Assembly: GCA_027490305.1 (NCBI GenBank)
Contig: JAIXYI010000023.1
Location: 1-64,000, forward strand
Direction: 5' to 3'
Source: Flavobacteriaceae bacterium
GTDB taxonomy: Bacteria; Bacteroidota; Bacteroidia; Flavobacteriales; Flavobacteriaceae
Length of the DNA: 64,000 nt
The position numbers and the translations under genes are program-made. The notes beneath the pieces were generated by a model. The model saw only the letters and a list, made by a program, of their open reading frames with translations, ran no database searches and was not told where the DNA came from. This document shows positions 24,594-32,988 of the stretch, in pieces; the stretch's first letter is position 1; every line of letters starts with the position of its first letter.

Positions 24594-25781
24594 ATGAAAA
24601 AGTGGTGGCTCTTCAGCATCGCAGTAGCGTGTGCCTTTTCCTGTAACCGTGAACCGGAGTACTATGACCCGCGCGGACCGGAGTTTGCCGGCAGTGCTTC
24701 GTGTGTGGAATGCCACGCTGACATCCACCAACACTATACGCAAACCGCACACTGGCTTGCTACGGCACCCGGAGATCCCGGTCAGGTGCTGGGCCTCGGC
24801 GGAAAAACCGGATTCGATTTCGGCAACGGCACTGTCGTAAAGGTCGAACAGCGCGGCGACAGCGTCTACCACGTCGTCTACCAAAACCGGGTGGAGAAAA
24901 AGGCGTATCCGGTTGCGGTGGTCTTCGGTTCCAGGCATGCCCAAACGGCGGCCTACTGGCGCGATCACAACACCTATGAACTGCCGGTGTCGTATTACAA
25001 AGACGCCCGCGCCTGGGGTATGAGTCCGGGGTTTGAACCCGTAGGCGCCTACTTCGACCGCAAGATTCCCAAAGACTGCTATACGTGCCATGCCTCTTTC
25101 GCCGCCGCCCATCCCCGCACCGGAGCGGGTGGCTTTGCCGACTACGATGCCCAGGATTTCATTGACCCGCAGGCATTGGTATTGGGCATCGACTGTGAAC
25201 GCTGCCATGGTCCCGCCAAACAGCATGTGGAAGCGCATCGGGAGCATCCGAACCTAAAGTCGGCCCGGTTTATGACGTCTTTTGCCTCCCTTACACCCAA
25301 ACAACAAAACGATGCCTGTGCCATTTGCCATTCGGGAGTGGACGGCGCACGCGTGAAAACCCCGTTCGATTTCCGGCCAGGCGATGTGTTGGAAGATTAC
25401 TACCGCATCATCCCCAAGGAAAAATACGATGTACACGGCAACCAGTATGCGGCTTTGTCGAAGAGTGCCTGTTTTCAGGGAAGTGGGAAGATGACGTGTG
25501 TTTCCTGCCATGATCCGCACGGCGATAGTTCGCACGATCCGGCCTTCTTCGGAAATACCTGTCTGCAATGCCATACGGGTGTCACACATAAAACGGGGCG
25601 GGCCGCTTCACTCGATGCCAAACGACTCGTGGCGCAATGTGTGGCGTGTCACATGCCTAAGGAAGCATCGTCGGCGATTACCTTCCGCCTTGACGGACAT
25701 ACCAAGCCTTCTGATTATCGGTTGGCGAACCACACCATCGGTATTTATCCGGTAAAAACTAATAGCGCACCGAAACCGTAA
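24594..25781 (+). CDS. Heptaheme c-type cytochrome lipoprotein
   Basis: A 395-residue lipoprotein (lipobox in CAFSC near residue 17) with seven CxxCH heme-binding motifs: CVECH, CYTCH, CERCH, CAICH, CVSCH, CLQCH and CVACH, near residues 37, 162, 201, 242, 302, 322 and 349. The unevenly spaced motifs with CERCHGPA and CVSCHDPHGD segments resemble cytochrome c554 / multiheme electron-transfer proteins rather than nitrite reductase, whose CxxCK active site is absent. It should carry electrons in the periplasm or at the outer membrane. It lies 29 bases after the kinase, so it may belong to the two-component operon. Its 3' end overlaps the convergent CarboxypepD gene by 23 bases. Confidence 0.93.
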   Translation: MKKWWLFSIAVACAFSCNREPEYYDPRGPEFAGSASCVECHADIHQHYTQTAHWLATAPGDPGQVLGLGGKTGFDFGNGTVVKVEQRGDSVYHVVYQNRVEKKAYPVAVVFGSRHAQTAAYWRDHNTYELPVSYYKDARAWGMSPGFEPVGAYFDRKIPKDCYTCHASFAAAHPRTGAGGFADYDAQDFIDPQALVLGIDCERCHGPAKQHVEAHREHPNLKSARFMTSFASLTPKQQNDACAICHSGVDGARVKTPFDFRPGDVLEDYYRIIPKEKYDVHGNQYAALSKSACFQGSGKMTCVSCHDPHGDSSHDPAFFGNTCLQCHTGVTHKTGRAASLDAKRLVAQCVACHMPKEASSAITFRLDGHTKPSDYRLANHTIGIYPVKTNSAPKP

Positions 25782-26571
25782 AGGCGAAACTCAAGTCGTC
25801 TTGTTCGTTCCATTTGCCCTGCGCGGCGGCCCGGGTGATGATTTTGGGTCCGGAATAATCGGCGTAAAAGTGGAGTCCGCCTTCTCCCAAGTCCTCAATC
25901 CATTCAAGGGAAAGGAAGAAATCCCCTTCCGCCACGATGCCGTAGTCCGACAGATCGACTTCCAATACGCCCTTACGGATGGTACTCGTCACGATGATGT
26001 TGTCGGTCAGCAATGATTCGCCCGGCAGGCCGTCTTTCATGGCATACACATTCAGGCGGAACCGCATCTCTTCATATCGGTTGTAGGCGACCTGGGCCTT
26101 GAACTTCATCAGTTTCACGGGTTTTTGCCGTGCTTTGATGACCATACCGAGTTCATTACCCAGTTTGTTGTTGACGAAACCGGCGTCGACCTTTTCTTTC
26201 CGTGAAATGCGGGTGTTGCCCCATTCGTCGGCGTGTGCGAAGTGGCGTACGGTCACTTCACGAAGGGCCTTTACATCGGGTTTTAGCTGGATGACTGTAT
26301 TTTCACCGCGTTTTCGGAAGTCGGCTACCGATGCTTCGAACGATACATATCCCAAGGCGGAAATCCGTACCGTGCCGTCGACTCCTTCCGGAAGGGACAG
26401 CGAAAACGATCCGTCGCTGCCGGAAACCGTACCGATATTGCGTCCGACGACGCCAATACTGGTGTAGGGTACTGGTGCGCCCGAACCCGCTTCTATTACT
26501 TTCCCGGTGACGGTTTGGCCAAAAGCCGCCACCGACATCCATCCCCATACAAACAAACACCATCGAATCAT
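25759..26571 (-). CDS. Exported CarboxypepD-reg-like domain protein
   Basis: A 270-residue protein with signal peptide MIRWCLFVWGWMSVAAFGQ. Residues about 20-105 form a carboxypeptidase-regulatory-like beta domain (VTGKVIEAGSGAPVPYTSIGVVGRN), the kind used at the N-terminus of TonB-dependent receptors, but here there is no plug or barrel. The remainder, rich in beta strands, is unrecognised. Its ATG overlaps the TGA of the PAS kinase gene (ATGA), so it is the last gene of the regulator-kinase operon. A surface or periplasmic role is inferred from the signal peptide only. Confidence 0.85.
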   Translation of the reverse strand: MIRWCLFVWGWMSVAAFGQTVTGKVIEAGSGAPVPYTSIGVVGRNIGTVSGSDGSFSLSLPEGVDGTVRISALGYVSFEASVADFRKRGENTVIQLKPDVKALREVTVRHFAHADEWGNTRISRKEKVDAGFVNNKLGNELGMVIKARQKPVKLMKFKAQVAYNRYEEMRFRLNVYAMKDGLPGESLLTDNIIVTSTIRKGVLEVDLSDYGIVAEGDFFLSLEWIEDLGEGGLHFYADYSGPKIITRAAAQGKWNEQDDLSFAFTVSVRY

Positions 26572-29258
26572 GCCGGCAAAGGTAGGTAAATGTGGAACGT
26601 CGCGCCCTCTCCGGGTTGCGATTCCGCATATAGGATGCCCTCGTGGTTTTCGACGATTTTGTTGCAGATGGCCAGGCCGATACCGGTACCTTCATAGTCG
26701 CCGCGGGAGTGGAGGCGCTGGAATACTTCGAAGATCTTCGTCGCATATTCCGGTTCGAATCCGATCCCATTGTCGGCCACCGCAATGTGTACGTAGCGGC
26801 GGCCGGGATCCGCTTTTTCGTGCGTCACGTCTTTCCCATTGACCGACTCGGACGTGATCCGGATGACGGGTGGTACTTCAGCCCGGGTGAATTTCAGCGC
26901 GTTCGATACCAGGTTGATGAACAGTTGCCGTAACTGGAAGGGGATGCCGTTCACCACAGGAAGATCGTCGATTAGGATGCGGGCGCCTTTCGCCTCGACC
27001 GCATCGGATAGTTCCGCCGTTATTTCGCCCAGTATCGTATTGAGGTGGGTGGGTTCGAATACTTTTTCACCGTTATTGGCCCTGGAGTAGGTGAGTAGGT
27101 CGTTGATCAGCGTCTTCATCCGGTTGGCGGCAATTTGCATACGCTCGAAGTTCCTGCGTCCGGCTTCCGACAGGTTGTCGTGGTCGGTCTTCATGATGAT
27201 GCTGACAAACGTCTGGATTTTCCGAAGCGGCTCCTGCAGGTCATGGCTTGAGATATAGGCAAACGACGACAGTTCTTTGTTGCGGCCTACGAGTTCCATA
27301 TTCGCCCTTTTGAGTTCGAAGGTGCGTTCCTCTACGACCTTTTCGAGTGTTTGTTGGAAGTCCTTTTGGTCTTGGATGTCCGTGGCGGTTCCGACCCATT
27401 GCGTCACCTGGCCGCTTTCGTTTTGCAGCGGTACGGCCCGACTGAGGTACCAACGATACTGGCCGTCGTAGCCACGCAGGCGGTGTTCGAAGGTGTAATC
27501 GTCGCCCGAATGCAGCGAATGCAGCCATCGTTTCCGATAGCCGGTACGGTCATCGGGGTGGACGATTTCGAGCCAGCCTTTGCGGGCGAGTTCGGCCGGA
27601 CTCTTGCCGCAGTATTGGTAGACGGAATCGCTGTAGTAGTCGATATTGCCGAGGGCATCCGCCGTCCAGATGAGTTGTGGAATGGTATCGGTCAGCAGGC
27701 GGAACTTCTCTTCACTTTCCCGCAACGCCTCTTCTGCTTTCTTCCGTTCGGTGATGTCGATCATCACTTTCGAAGCCCCGATCCTGCGTCCGTCTTCGTC
27801 ATGCAGCATCCGTGGATACACGATCACATGGCGTCGTTCGCCGTTTTCGCGCACCATATACAGTTCTTCCTCCAATGACTGACCGTTGCGGAAGGCCAGG
27901 GCCATGGGGCAGGAATCATGTGGGATGGGCACGCCGTCAAGGGAATACAACTGGTAGGCACCGCACCAGCGGTCGACCCCCGGCAACGGATGCCGTCCCC
28001 ATACCGTGGCGGCGGCCTGGTTGTAGAGGTCGATATAGCCGTTTTCATCGATGGTATACATCCCTACCGGCAGCGTTTCGATGAGGTGGCTATAGCGCAC
28101 CTGGGCCGATTCGAGCAGTTTGCGGGCCCGCACCTTTTCGGTGACATCGTTTACCGTACAAATCACGCCTTCCGCTTTTCCTGACGACGGCATAAGAGGC
28201 GCATAGTCGTAATCAACGTAAAACGAACGCGGTCCGTCAGGCCCATCCACAACAGCCAGTGCTTCGCGGTCGCGGTGGGGCTGGCCCGTTTCAATTACAT
28301 GGCGCAGCAGTCGCGGAAAGGGCTGGTTTTCGAGTTCGGGAAAGACTTCCATCAGCGGATGTCCCATTACATCCGCATCCGATCGCCGCCAGAGCGTTTC
28401 AAGCATCGTGCGGTTGGCCAAGTCAATTACAAGGTCGGGGCCTTTAAAGATGGCAATGGCAATAGGAGACTGGGTCACGATGTTGCGGAATTCGCGTTCC
28501 TTTTCCGAAAGCACCTGTCTGGATAATACGATGCCTGTAACTTCGCTACACACGACGATGATACCCGTGACGGTGCCGTCGTCTTCGCGCAGGGGTTGGT
28601 ACACAAAGTTGAAGTAGGTCTGCTCGTCGCGCTGGTGGCGATGCAGGATTACGCCATGTTCGTAGCCTACGTGCGGCCGCCCGGTTTGGTAGACCTCGAA
28701 CAGCATGTTTTTGACAGACTGCGTTTTCAGTTCCGGAAGTGCCTCCAGGAAGTTTTTCCCTATAAAGTCGGGCCCTTTGTCGATGAGCGAGAGGTAGAGC
28801 GGATTGGCGTGTTCGACCCGCAATTCAGGACCCCGTAGCACGCAGATGCCAATGGGCGCCTGGCGGAAGAATACTTCGAGGTCCCGCTGGGTGCGGGCGC
28901 GGGTGCGATCAAGTTCGTCGGCCTGCTCGCGGTAACGTGCGTTTAGGTCTTCGATGCGGCGTTCGATTTCGTCGAATTCGGCGTCGGAGTGATGGTGTTC
29001 GCCCTGGTCGTTCCAACGCAAGGTAATGAGATCGATCAGGGTGATGAGGTGGCGGATACCGATCTTTCGCCAGGAAGAGGATACGTCACCGGCCTCGTGC
29101 AGTTTGAGGAAGGTATCGTGAAAATCAAGGATTTCGGGTAGCGTTTCGGTATCAGGCCTTTTTCCGAACGGGTTGGCGATGGCGGGCAACGGATCGCCTT
29201 CCCCAGATACCAGAGCTTTATTGAGGGCGTTGCGGGCGTTGGCGATTCGTTGTTGCAT
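26568..29258 (-). CDS. Multi-PAS sensor histidine kinase
   Basis: An 896-residue soluble kinase without transmembrane segments. A coiled N-terminal region (about 1-115) is followed by four PAS domains starting near residues 120, 255, 395 and 520 (FRQAPIGICVLRGPELRV, VTQSPIAIAIFKGPDLVI, IETLPVGMYTIDENGYID, TDTIPQLIWTADALGNID). The HisKA box SSHDLQEPLRKI places the acceptor His near 672. The ATPase domain carries LFINLVSNALKF, VADNGIGFEPEYA and GTGIGLAIC. This layout matches cytoplasmic light/redox-type kinases, but no phytochrome or heme domain is visible. It is coupled to a single-domain regulator upstream (TGATG) and a CarboxypepD protein downstream (ATGA). Confidence 0.95.
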   Translation of the reverse strand: MQQRIANARNALNKALVSGEGDPLPAIANPFGKRPDTETLPEILDFHDTFLKLHEAGDVSSSWRKIGIRHLITLIDLITLRWNDQGEHHHSDAEFDEIERRIEDLNARYREQADELDRTRARTQRDLEVFFRQAPIGICVLRGPELRVEHANPLYLSLIDKGPDFIGKNFLEALPELKTQSVKNMLFEVYQTGRPHVGYEHGVILHRHQRDEQTYFNFVYQPLREDDGTVTGIIVVCSEVTGIVLSRQVLSEKEREFRNIVTQSPIAIAIFKGPDLVIDLANRTMLETLWRRSDADVMGHPLMEVFPELENQPFPRLLRHVIETGQPHRDREALAVVDGPDGPRSFYVDYDYAPLMPSSGKAEGVICTVNDVTEKVRARKLLESAQVRYSHLIETLPVGMYTIDENGYIDLYNQAAATVWGRHPLPGVDRWCGAYQLYSLDGVPIPHDSCPMALAFRNGQSLEEELYMVRENGERRHVIVYPRMLHDEDGRRIGASKVMIDITERKKAEEALRESEEKFRLLTDTIPQLIWTADALGNIDYYSDSVYQYCGKSPAELARKGWLEIVHPDDRTGYRKRWLHSLHSGDDYTFEHRLRGYDGQYRWYLSRAVPLQNESGQVTQWVGTATDIQDQKDFQQTLEKVVEERTFELKRANMELVGRNKELSSFAYISSHDLQEPLRKIQTFVSIIMKTDHDNLSEAGRRNFERMQIAANRMKTLINDLLTYSRANNGEKVFEPTHLNTILGEITAELSDAVEAKGARILIDDLPVVNGIPFQLRQLFINLVSNALKFTRAEVPPVIRITSESVNGKDVTHEKADPGRRYVHIAVADNGIGFEPEYATKIFEVFQRLHSRGDYEGTGIGLAICNKIVENHEGILYAESQPGEGATFHIYLPLPA

Positions 29259-29689
29259 CAGGGCGTCAGGATAAAGCGTTCTTTCTCAGGTTGCGCGAGC
29301 TGTACGGACCAGTCGATAGTCAGCGCTTTGCGTACGACCGATTTCAGTTGGCCAAAATCATTGGGTTTCCTGATATAGAAGTGCGCACCCTGTTGGTAGA
29401 CCGCGTTGATACTGTCTTCTTGCTGGCTGGTGGTGAAGATCACGACCGGAATGTGTCGGAGCGTCTCGTCGCGCCGTATTTCGGCCAGGCATTCGTAGCC
29501 GTTTTTCTTCGGCATGTTGAGGTCGAGGAACAATACGTCGGGTTGCGGGTTGCGGCGGTCGCGGAGGACTTCCATCAGTCGTTCGCCATTATCAGCCATC
29601 ACCAGCAATGACTTCGTGCATACCTCTCGAAGTGCTTCTTCAAAAAACAGGCGGTCATCTTCATCATCGTCAGCCAAAAACACATTCAT
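29258..29689 (-). CDS. Single-domain response regulator (Rcp1-like)
   Basis: A 143-residue stand-alone receiver domain. It has the acidic cluster ADDDEDD, phospho-acceptor Asp in FLDLNMPKKNGYECL (near residue 55), Thr in VVIFTTSQQED and Lys in YIRKPNDF. There is no output domain, so it probably passes phosphate to another protein or acts on a target directly, as Rcp1-type partners of large PAS or phytochrome kinases do. Its TGA overlaps the ATG of the multi-PAS kinase (TGATG). Confidence 0.94.
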   Translation of the reverse strand: MNVFLADDDEDDRLFFEEALREVCTKSLLVMADNGERLMEVLRDRRNPQPDVLFLDLNMPKKNGYECLAEIRRDETLRHIPVVIFTTSQQEDSINAVYQQGAHFYIRKPNDFGQLKSVVRKALTIDWSVQLAQPEKERFILTP

Positions 29690-30009
29690 GAGGGTTGCGT
29701 GTAGGTTGTAGAGTAAATATACGGAATATAAAGTCGCAATTTGTTAAGATTTGTGGAAGGGAGAAGAGAGTGGGCAGTAGTTAGTAGGCAGTAGTCAGTG
29801 TGTGGGCCGGAGATTGAATTCGGACTTAGATGCAGTGGCGCCGGTTTATTGGAATCCGGGCTGACGTGTTTAAGGTGCGGAGGGTTCTCCCGGCTGAAGA
29901 ATTTGAGGGTATTCTTTACTTTCTACGAGGAAAAGCTTTAGTGCCGTGAGGGTTTTATTTTCTATGGCCGGTTGCAGACTGTTTACTGCCTACTGCCAAC
30001 TTCAAAAAG
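29690..30009. other. Intergenic region with degenerate short repeats
   Basis: 320 bases without a gene, between the response regulator start and the CAT tRNA. GGCAGTAG occurs twice in direct orientation (29773-29780, 29787-29794) and once inverted as CTACTGCC (29990-29997), next to a related ACTGCC copy. The middle is GC-mixed sequence with no ORF, promoter or RNA structure I can support. Confidence 0.5.
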
Positions 30010-30083
30010 TGGTCCCACTTGGGCTCGAACCAAGGACCACCTGATTATGAGTCAGGTGCTCTAACCAACTGAGCTATAGGACC
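30010..30083 (-). tRNA. tRNA with CAT anticodon (elongator Met or Ile2), CCA not encoded
   Basis: A complete cloverleaf on the minus strand: acceptor GGTCCTA / TGGGACC, D-arm GCTC / GAGC, anticodon stem CCTGA / TCAGG around CTCATAA, and T-arm CTTGG / CCAAG. The anticodon CAT does not distinguish elongator tRNA-Met from the lysidine-modified tRNA-Ile2. It lacks initiator features and therefore is not fMet. After the discriminator A the genome reads CT, so CCA must be added after transcription, unlike tRNA-Ala at 18768. Confidence 0.93.
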
Positions 30084-30222
30084 GGGTTAGGGCTGCAATA
30101 TTACGACTATTTTCGGTTCGGTGCAAGGGAGTTTGGAAGTCGGGAAGTCGGAAGGTCCGGAAGTGCGAAAGGGGTAATGACTGCAAACCGTCAACCCTGA
30201 ACCTTGAACTCTCAACTACAAA

Positions 30223-31050
30223 CTACTTCAACGCCTCATCCTTATCCTTTTCCAGAAAGTCCATGCTGTCGGTCAGGCCGTGCGTAGCGCTGTCAAGCAG
30301 GGCGCTGTCGGGTACGACCTCGAGGGGTTTGATGCAACTGAGGTTGGGTTCATTATAGGGTACATTCGAGGCGCGGTTATAGCAGGAAATCAGGCTCCAC
30401 CGCGCGTGGTCTGACAGGTTGGCCTCTGAGCGGTGCAGGAGGTTGGGGTGGAAGAAAAGCGCATCGCCGGCTTTCAGTTCAACATAAACGAGCGGCATCG
30501 TCTTCAACGCCAGGTCGACATAGTGCTGCGAGGCTCCTACCTGCTCGCCGGAAAACCCATGTTCGATGCGGCCCATTTTATGCGTGCCTTTTATAACCTG
30601 CAGGCAGCCGTTTTCTTTGTTGGCATCCGTGATTGCCACCATTACCGACAGCATCTGGTCGGGAAACAAGAATTCGTTCTTATACCAATAGCCGTAATCC
30701 TGGTGCCACTCCCATGCGCCGCCCACACGAGGTTCTTTTTGCATCAGCTTCGAATGGAAATGGCAAACAGGGCCTTCGCCGTCCATCAACAGGTCGCCAT
30801 TGTGCACCATACGCTCTGATTTTGAGAGCAAGCCGTACATGTCGTCACCCGGTGTGTACCACAAGGTCAGTTTGGTCTTTTTGCCGGTTTGATCGTTTAG
30901 GTCGAACGCATTTCGGCGCATGACATCATCGGTTACTGCAATGTCGTGCAGTTTGCGTGTTTCTTCCGCGGAAAGAAAGCCGTTTACGATCACATACCCA
31001 TCACGGTGATAGGCGGCGATTTGGTCGGTGGTGAGTGTGGAATAGGCCAT
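30223..31050 (-). CDS. Phytanoyl-CoA dioxygenase (PhyH) family protein
   Basis: A 275-residue Fe(II)/2-oxoglutarate-dependent dioxygenase-family protein. The iron triad is visible as the HxD in AWEWHQDYGYW (near residue 116) and the distal His in NLLHRSEANLSDH, followed by Arg in HARWSLISCYNRAS, which would bind 2-oxoglutarate. The DGYVIVNGFLS N-terminus is typical. The substrate cannot be read from sequence; ectoine, lipid or secondary-metabolite hydroxylation are all known in the family. It stands alone; its upstream region holds the two-copy 134-bp element. Confidence 0.9.
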   Translation of the reverse strand: MAYSTLTTDQIAAYHRDGYVIVNGFLSAEETRKLHDIAVTDDVMRRNAFDLNDQTGKKTKLTLWYTPGDDMYGLLSKSERMVHNGDLLMDGEGPVCHFHSKLMQKEPRVGGAWEWHQDYGYWYKNEFLFPDQMLSVMVAITDANKENGCLQVIKGTHKMGRIEHGFSGEQVGASQHYVDLALKTMPLVYVELKAGDALFFHPNLLHRSEANLSDHARWSLISCYNRASNVPYNEPNLSCIKPLEVVPDSALLDSATHGLTDSMDFLEKDKDEALK

Positions 31051-31113
31051 AATTTTGTTGGTTGTGGAGGTGGTTTTAGAGAGTGTCGCTTTTACGCGCC
31101 AATGCTTTACGAA

Positions 31114-31247
31114 TTTAACAATAAGTACGGTTTTTCCGCACGGCCATGTCCGGCGGAATCAGTATTTTGGTATTGGGGAGGGGCCATGGCAGTCCCTACA
31201 AAATGCAGCGGAATTTTAGGTACGGGAAACCCGTATATTTTGTTAAA
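31114..31247. repeat. 134-bp element with terminal inverted repeats, copy 1
   Basis: The unit starts TTTAACAATAAGTACGG and ends CCGTATATTTTGTTAAA; these ends are inverted repeats matching at 14 of 17 positions. The similarity continues to about 28 bases with mismatches. The inside contains a GCCATGGC palindrome and a TACGGG-AAA-CCCGTA hairpin. It has no coding capacity. The form is that of a MITE or a large REP-like palindrome. No clear target-site duplication flanks it. Confidence 0.75.
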
Positions 31248-31274
31248 GTTCATCATCCTTTCACGCCGGTATAG

Positions 31275-31408
31275 TTTAACAATAAGTAAGGTTTTTCCGC
31301 ACGGCCATGTCCGGCAGAATCAGTATTTTGGTATTGGGGAGGGGCCATGGCAGTCCCTACAAAACGCGGCGGAATTTTGGGTAAGGGAAACCCGTATATT
31401 TTCTTAAA
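31275..31408. repeat. 134-bp element with terminal inverted repeats, copy 2
   Basis: A second copy in direct orientation, 161 bases after the first, differing from copy 1 at 7 of 134 positions by my alignment. Two of the changes fall in the right terminal repeat and the hairpin, so this copy is slightly more degraded. A unique 27-base spacer lies between the copies. Confidence 0.75.
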
Positions 31409-31566
31409 ATTTACCATGGTTTCTAAGTGCGATAAAGGCTTGGGTTGCTTCGGTTGCGCAGTCTACCATCGTCCGAACTCCCCTTAGCCTACAAGGTTAT
31501 GAAAACCGTCCAGATTGTATCCGTCTCTTTCGGACTCCTGATCGCCCCAACTTCCTAACTCCTTTT

Positions 31567-32988
31567 CTACTTCTTCTCAAAATACGGACTCCGGAATCCC
31601 AGTCGTTTCAACCCCCTCTGTATTTCCGGGATCTTCATGAAGAGTTTCCAAATCAGGCCGCTGCGGTGGTTTTCAATCATCACCACAATCGGCCCCTGGT
31701 CAATCGCCAGATAGGTGTTCGACGACCAGTCGTGTCCGAGGTCAAAACCATCATGGAACCCGTATTCACCCCATATCTTACCGCCCAGTTCCTCATAGAA
31801 ATACCGCATCGCTTCCATGCTTTCCTTCGGTGTGAACGGCATCGATGAAATCGCGGCCGTTGGCTGGATGACGCCTTTGTCGCTTGACGGACTGTGCGCG
31901 ACATAGCCTTTATAGCTGTCGCCCGCCGTCAATCCCCAGCATTTGCTGCTATACCCTTTGAATTTCTTGGGGTTTTCGATACAATACGCCCGGTTGATGA
32001 GGGTATGGTTGCGGGCCTGTAGGGCGTAATCGATTCCCAGTGAATCCTTTAGGCCGTTGGGGTCGATTCCCTGGAAGGTGTACTGCTCGAAGAACAAAGG
32101 ACCGCCCTTGTCTTCTCCGTAATTCCCCAAAGGAAGTTCGAGTCCGTAATACTTTTGCGTATTCCGGAACCCCTGGCTTCCGACCCAGGTGCCGTCGTAA
32201 GCCGATTTCGGAATGGCATGCCAGTTCGACGATGCGGCAATGATATACGTGATCAGTGCCTCGTTCCACCCCCAGATCGGGAAGTTCATGTCGAAGCCCT
32301 GATAGGGCGACCAATGCCAGTAAAGCTTGGGCTCGTTGTTGGTGAACCATTTCCAGTTGATGGTGTCCCACATGTCGGTGATCCGACGGCGGAGGTACAC
32401 TTCCTTCTGCGTCTTTCCATCAAAATACTCGCGGGCACAGAGGAATCCCATCATAAGATACGACGTTTCGACCAGGTCGGCCGCATCGTCAAGACGACCG
32501 AACGGGATGGTTTTACCCGTTGCACCGTCCATAAAGTGCGGGAAGGCACCGTGGAACCGGTCCGCTTTCGTGAGGAAATCCGCGATCTGGATCAAACGGT
32601 CGAGAGCGGCGTCACGACTGATCCACTTCCGCTCGACGGCAATGACGGTTGAAAGGATGCCGAAGCCCGTGCCTCCCACGGCAATCGCTTCCGGGCCGAA
32701 CGAGCCTTTGCTAAGGTTGGGCTCGTCCCAGGCTTCGTTGATGTAATCCCAATAATAGTTGCAGGTAACGGTGTTGCTGCGCTCGCGGGCCATGCCCGAC
32801 ACCGGATGTCCGTAGTGCCAGAAATACCGGAAGGTTTGCCGTTGCACGGTTTCCATCAATTGCTCGTCGGTCAGTCCTTTGACGACACCCACCACGGGGA
32901 TTTTTTCGGTGACATTCGCTTCGTTCGGCTTCTGTGCAAACAACGCTGCACACGAGAGCAGCAGGGCGGAGAGGGTTATTTTTCCCAT
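31567..32988 (-). CDS. Exported glucoamylase-like family protein (GH144-type)
   Basis: A 473-residue exported protein with signal peptide MGKITLSALLLSCAALFAQ. The alpha/alpha toroid core has segments typical of the glycoamylase-like family (Pfam PF10091; CAZy GH144): TFRYFWHYGHPVSGMARER near residue 51, SFGPEAIAVGGTGFGI, FPHFMDGATG, DAADLVETSYLMMGF and DMNFPIWGWNEALITYI. Characterised GH144 members cleave beta-1,2-glucans. The next gene upstream is a GH3 beta-glucosidase, which fits a two-enzyme depolymerisation route. The gene overlaps the GH3 gene by 13 bases. The substrate is inferred from family and context. Confidence 0.88.
   Translation of the reverse strand: MGKITLSALLLSCAALFAQKPNEANVTEKIPVVGVVKGLTDEQLMETVQRQTFRYFWHYGHPVSGMARERSNTVTCNYYWDYINEAWDEPNLSKGSFGPEAIAVGGTGFGILSTVIAVERKWISRDAALDRLIQIADFLTKADRFHGAFPHFMDGATGKTIPFGRLDDAADLVETSYLMMGFLCAREYFDGKTQKEVYLRRRITDMWDTINWKWFTNNEPKLYWHWSPYQGFDMNFPIWGWNEALITYIIAASSNWHAIPKSAYDGTWVGSQGFRNTQKYYGLELPLGNYGEDKGGPLFFEQYTFQGIDPNGLKDSLGIDYALQARNHTLINRAYCIENPKKFKGYSSKCWGLTAGDSYKGYVAHSPSSDKGVIQPTAAISSMPFTPKESMEAMRYFYEELGGKIWGEYGFHDGFDLGHDWSSNTYLAIDQGPIVVMIENHRSGLIWKLFMKIPEIQRGLKRLGFRSPYFEKK

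Larger units (their letters stand above)
31051..31566. other. Intergenic region upstream of phyH, holding the 134-bp element pair
   Basis: 516 bases without a convincing gene. 31114-31408 is taken up by two copies of a repeat element (separate entries). The rest (31409-31566) shows no promoter box, terminator or ORF that I can support. An ORF-track entry across the repeats (30946-31407, plus) has no start context, and its repeated segment merely copies the DNA repeat. Confidence 0.6.

Noticed and set aside
30946-31407. Plus-strand ORF of 153 residues across the 134-bp repeats
   Set aside because: It repeats a peptide only because the DNA repeats, starts inside the antisense of phyH, and has no start signals or family features.
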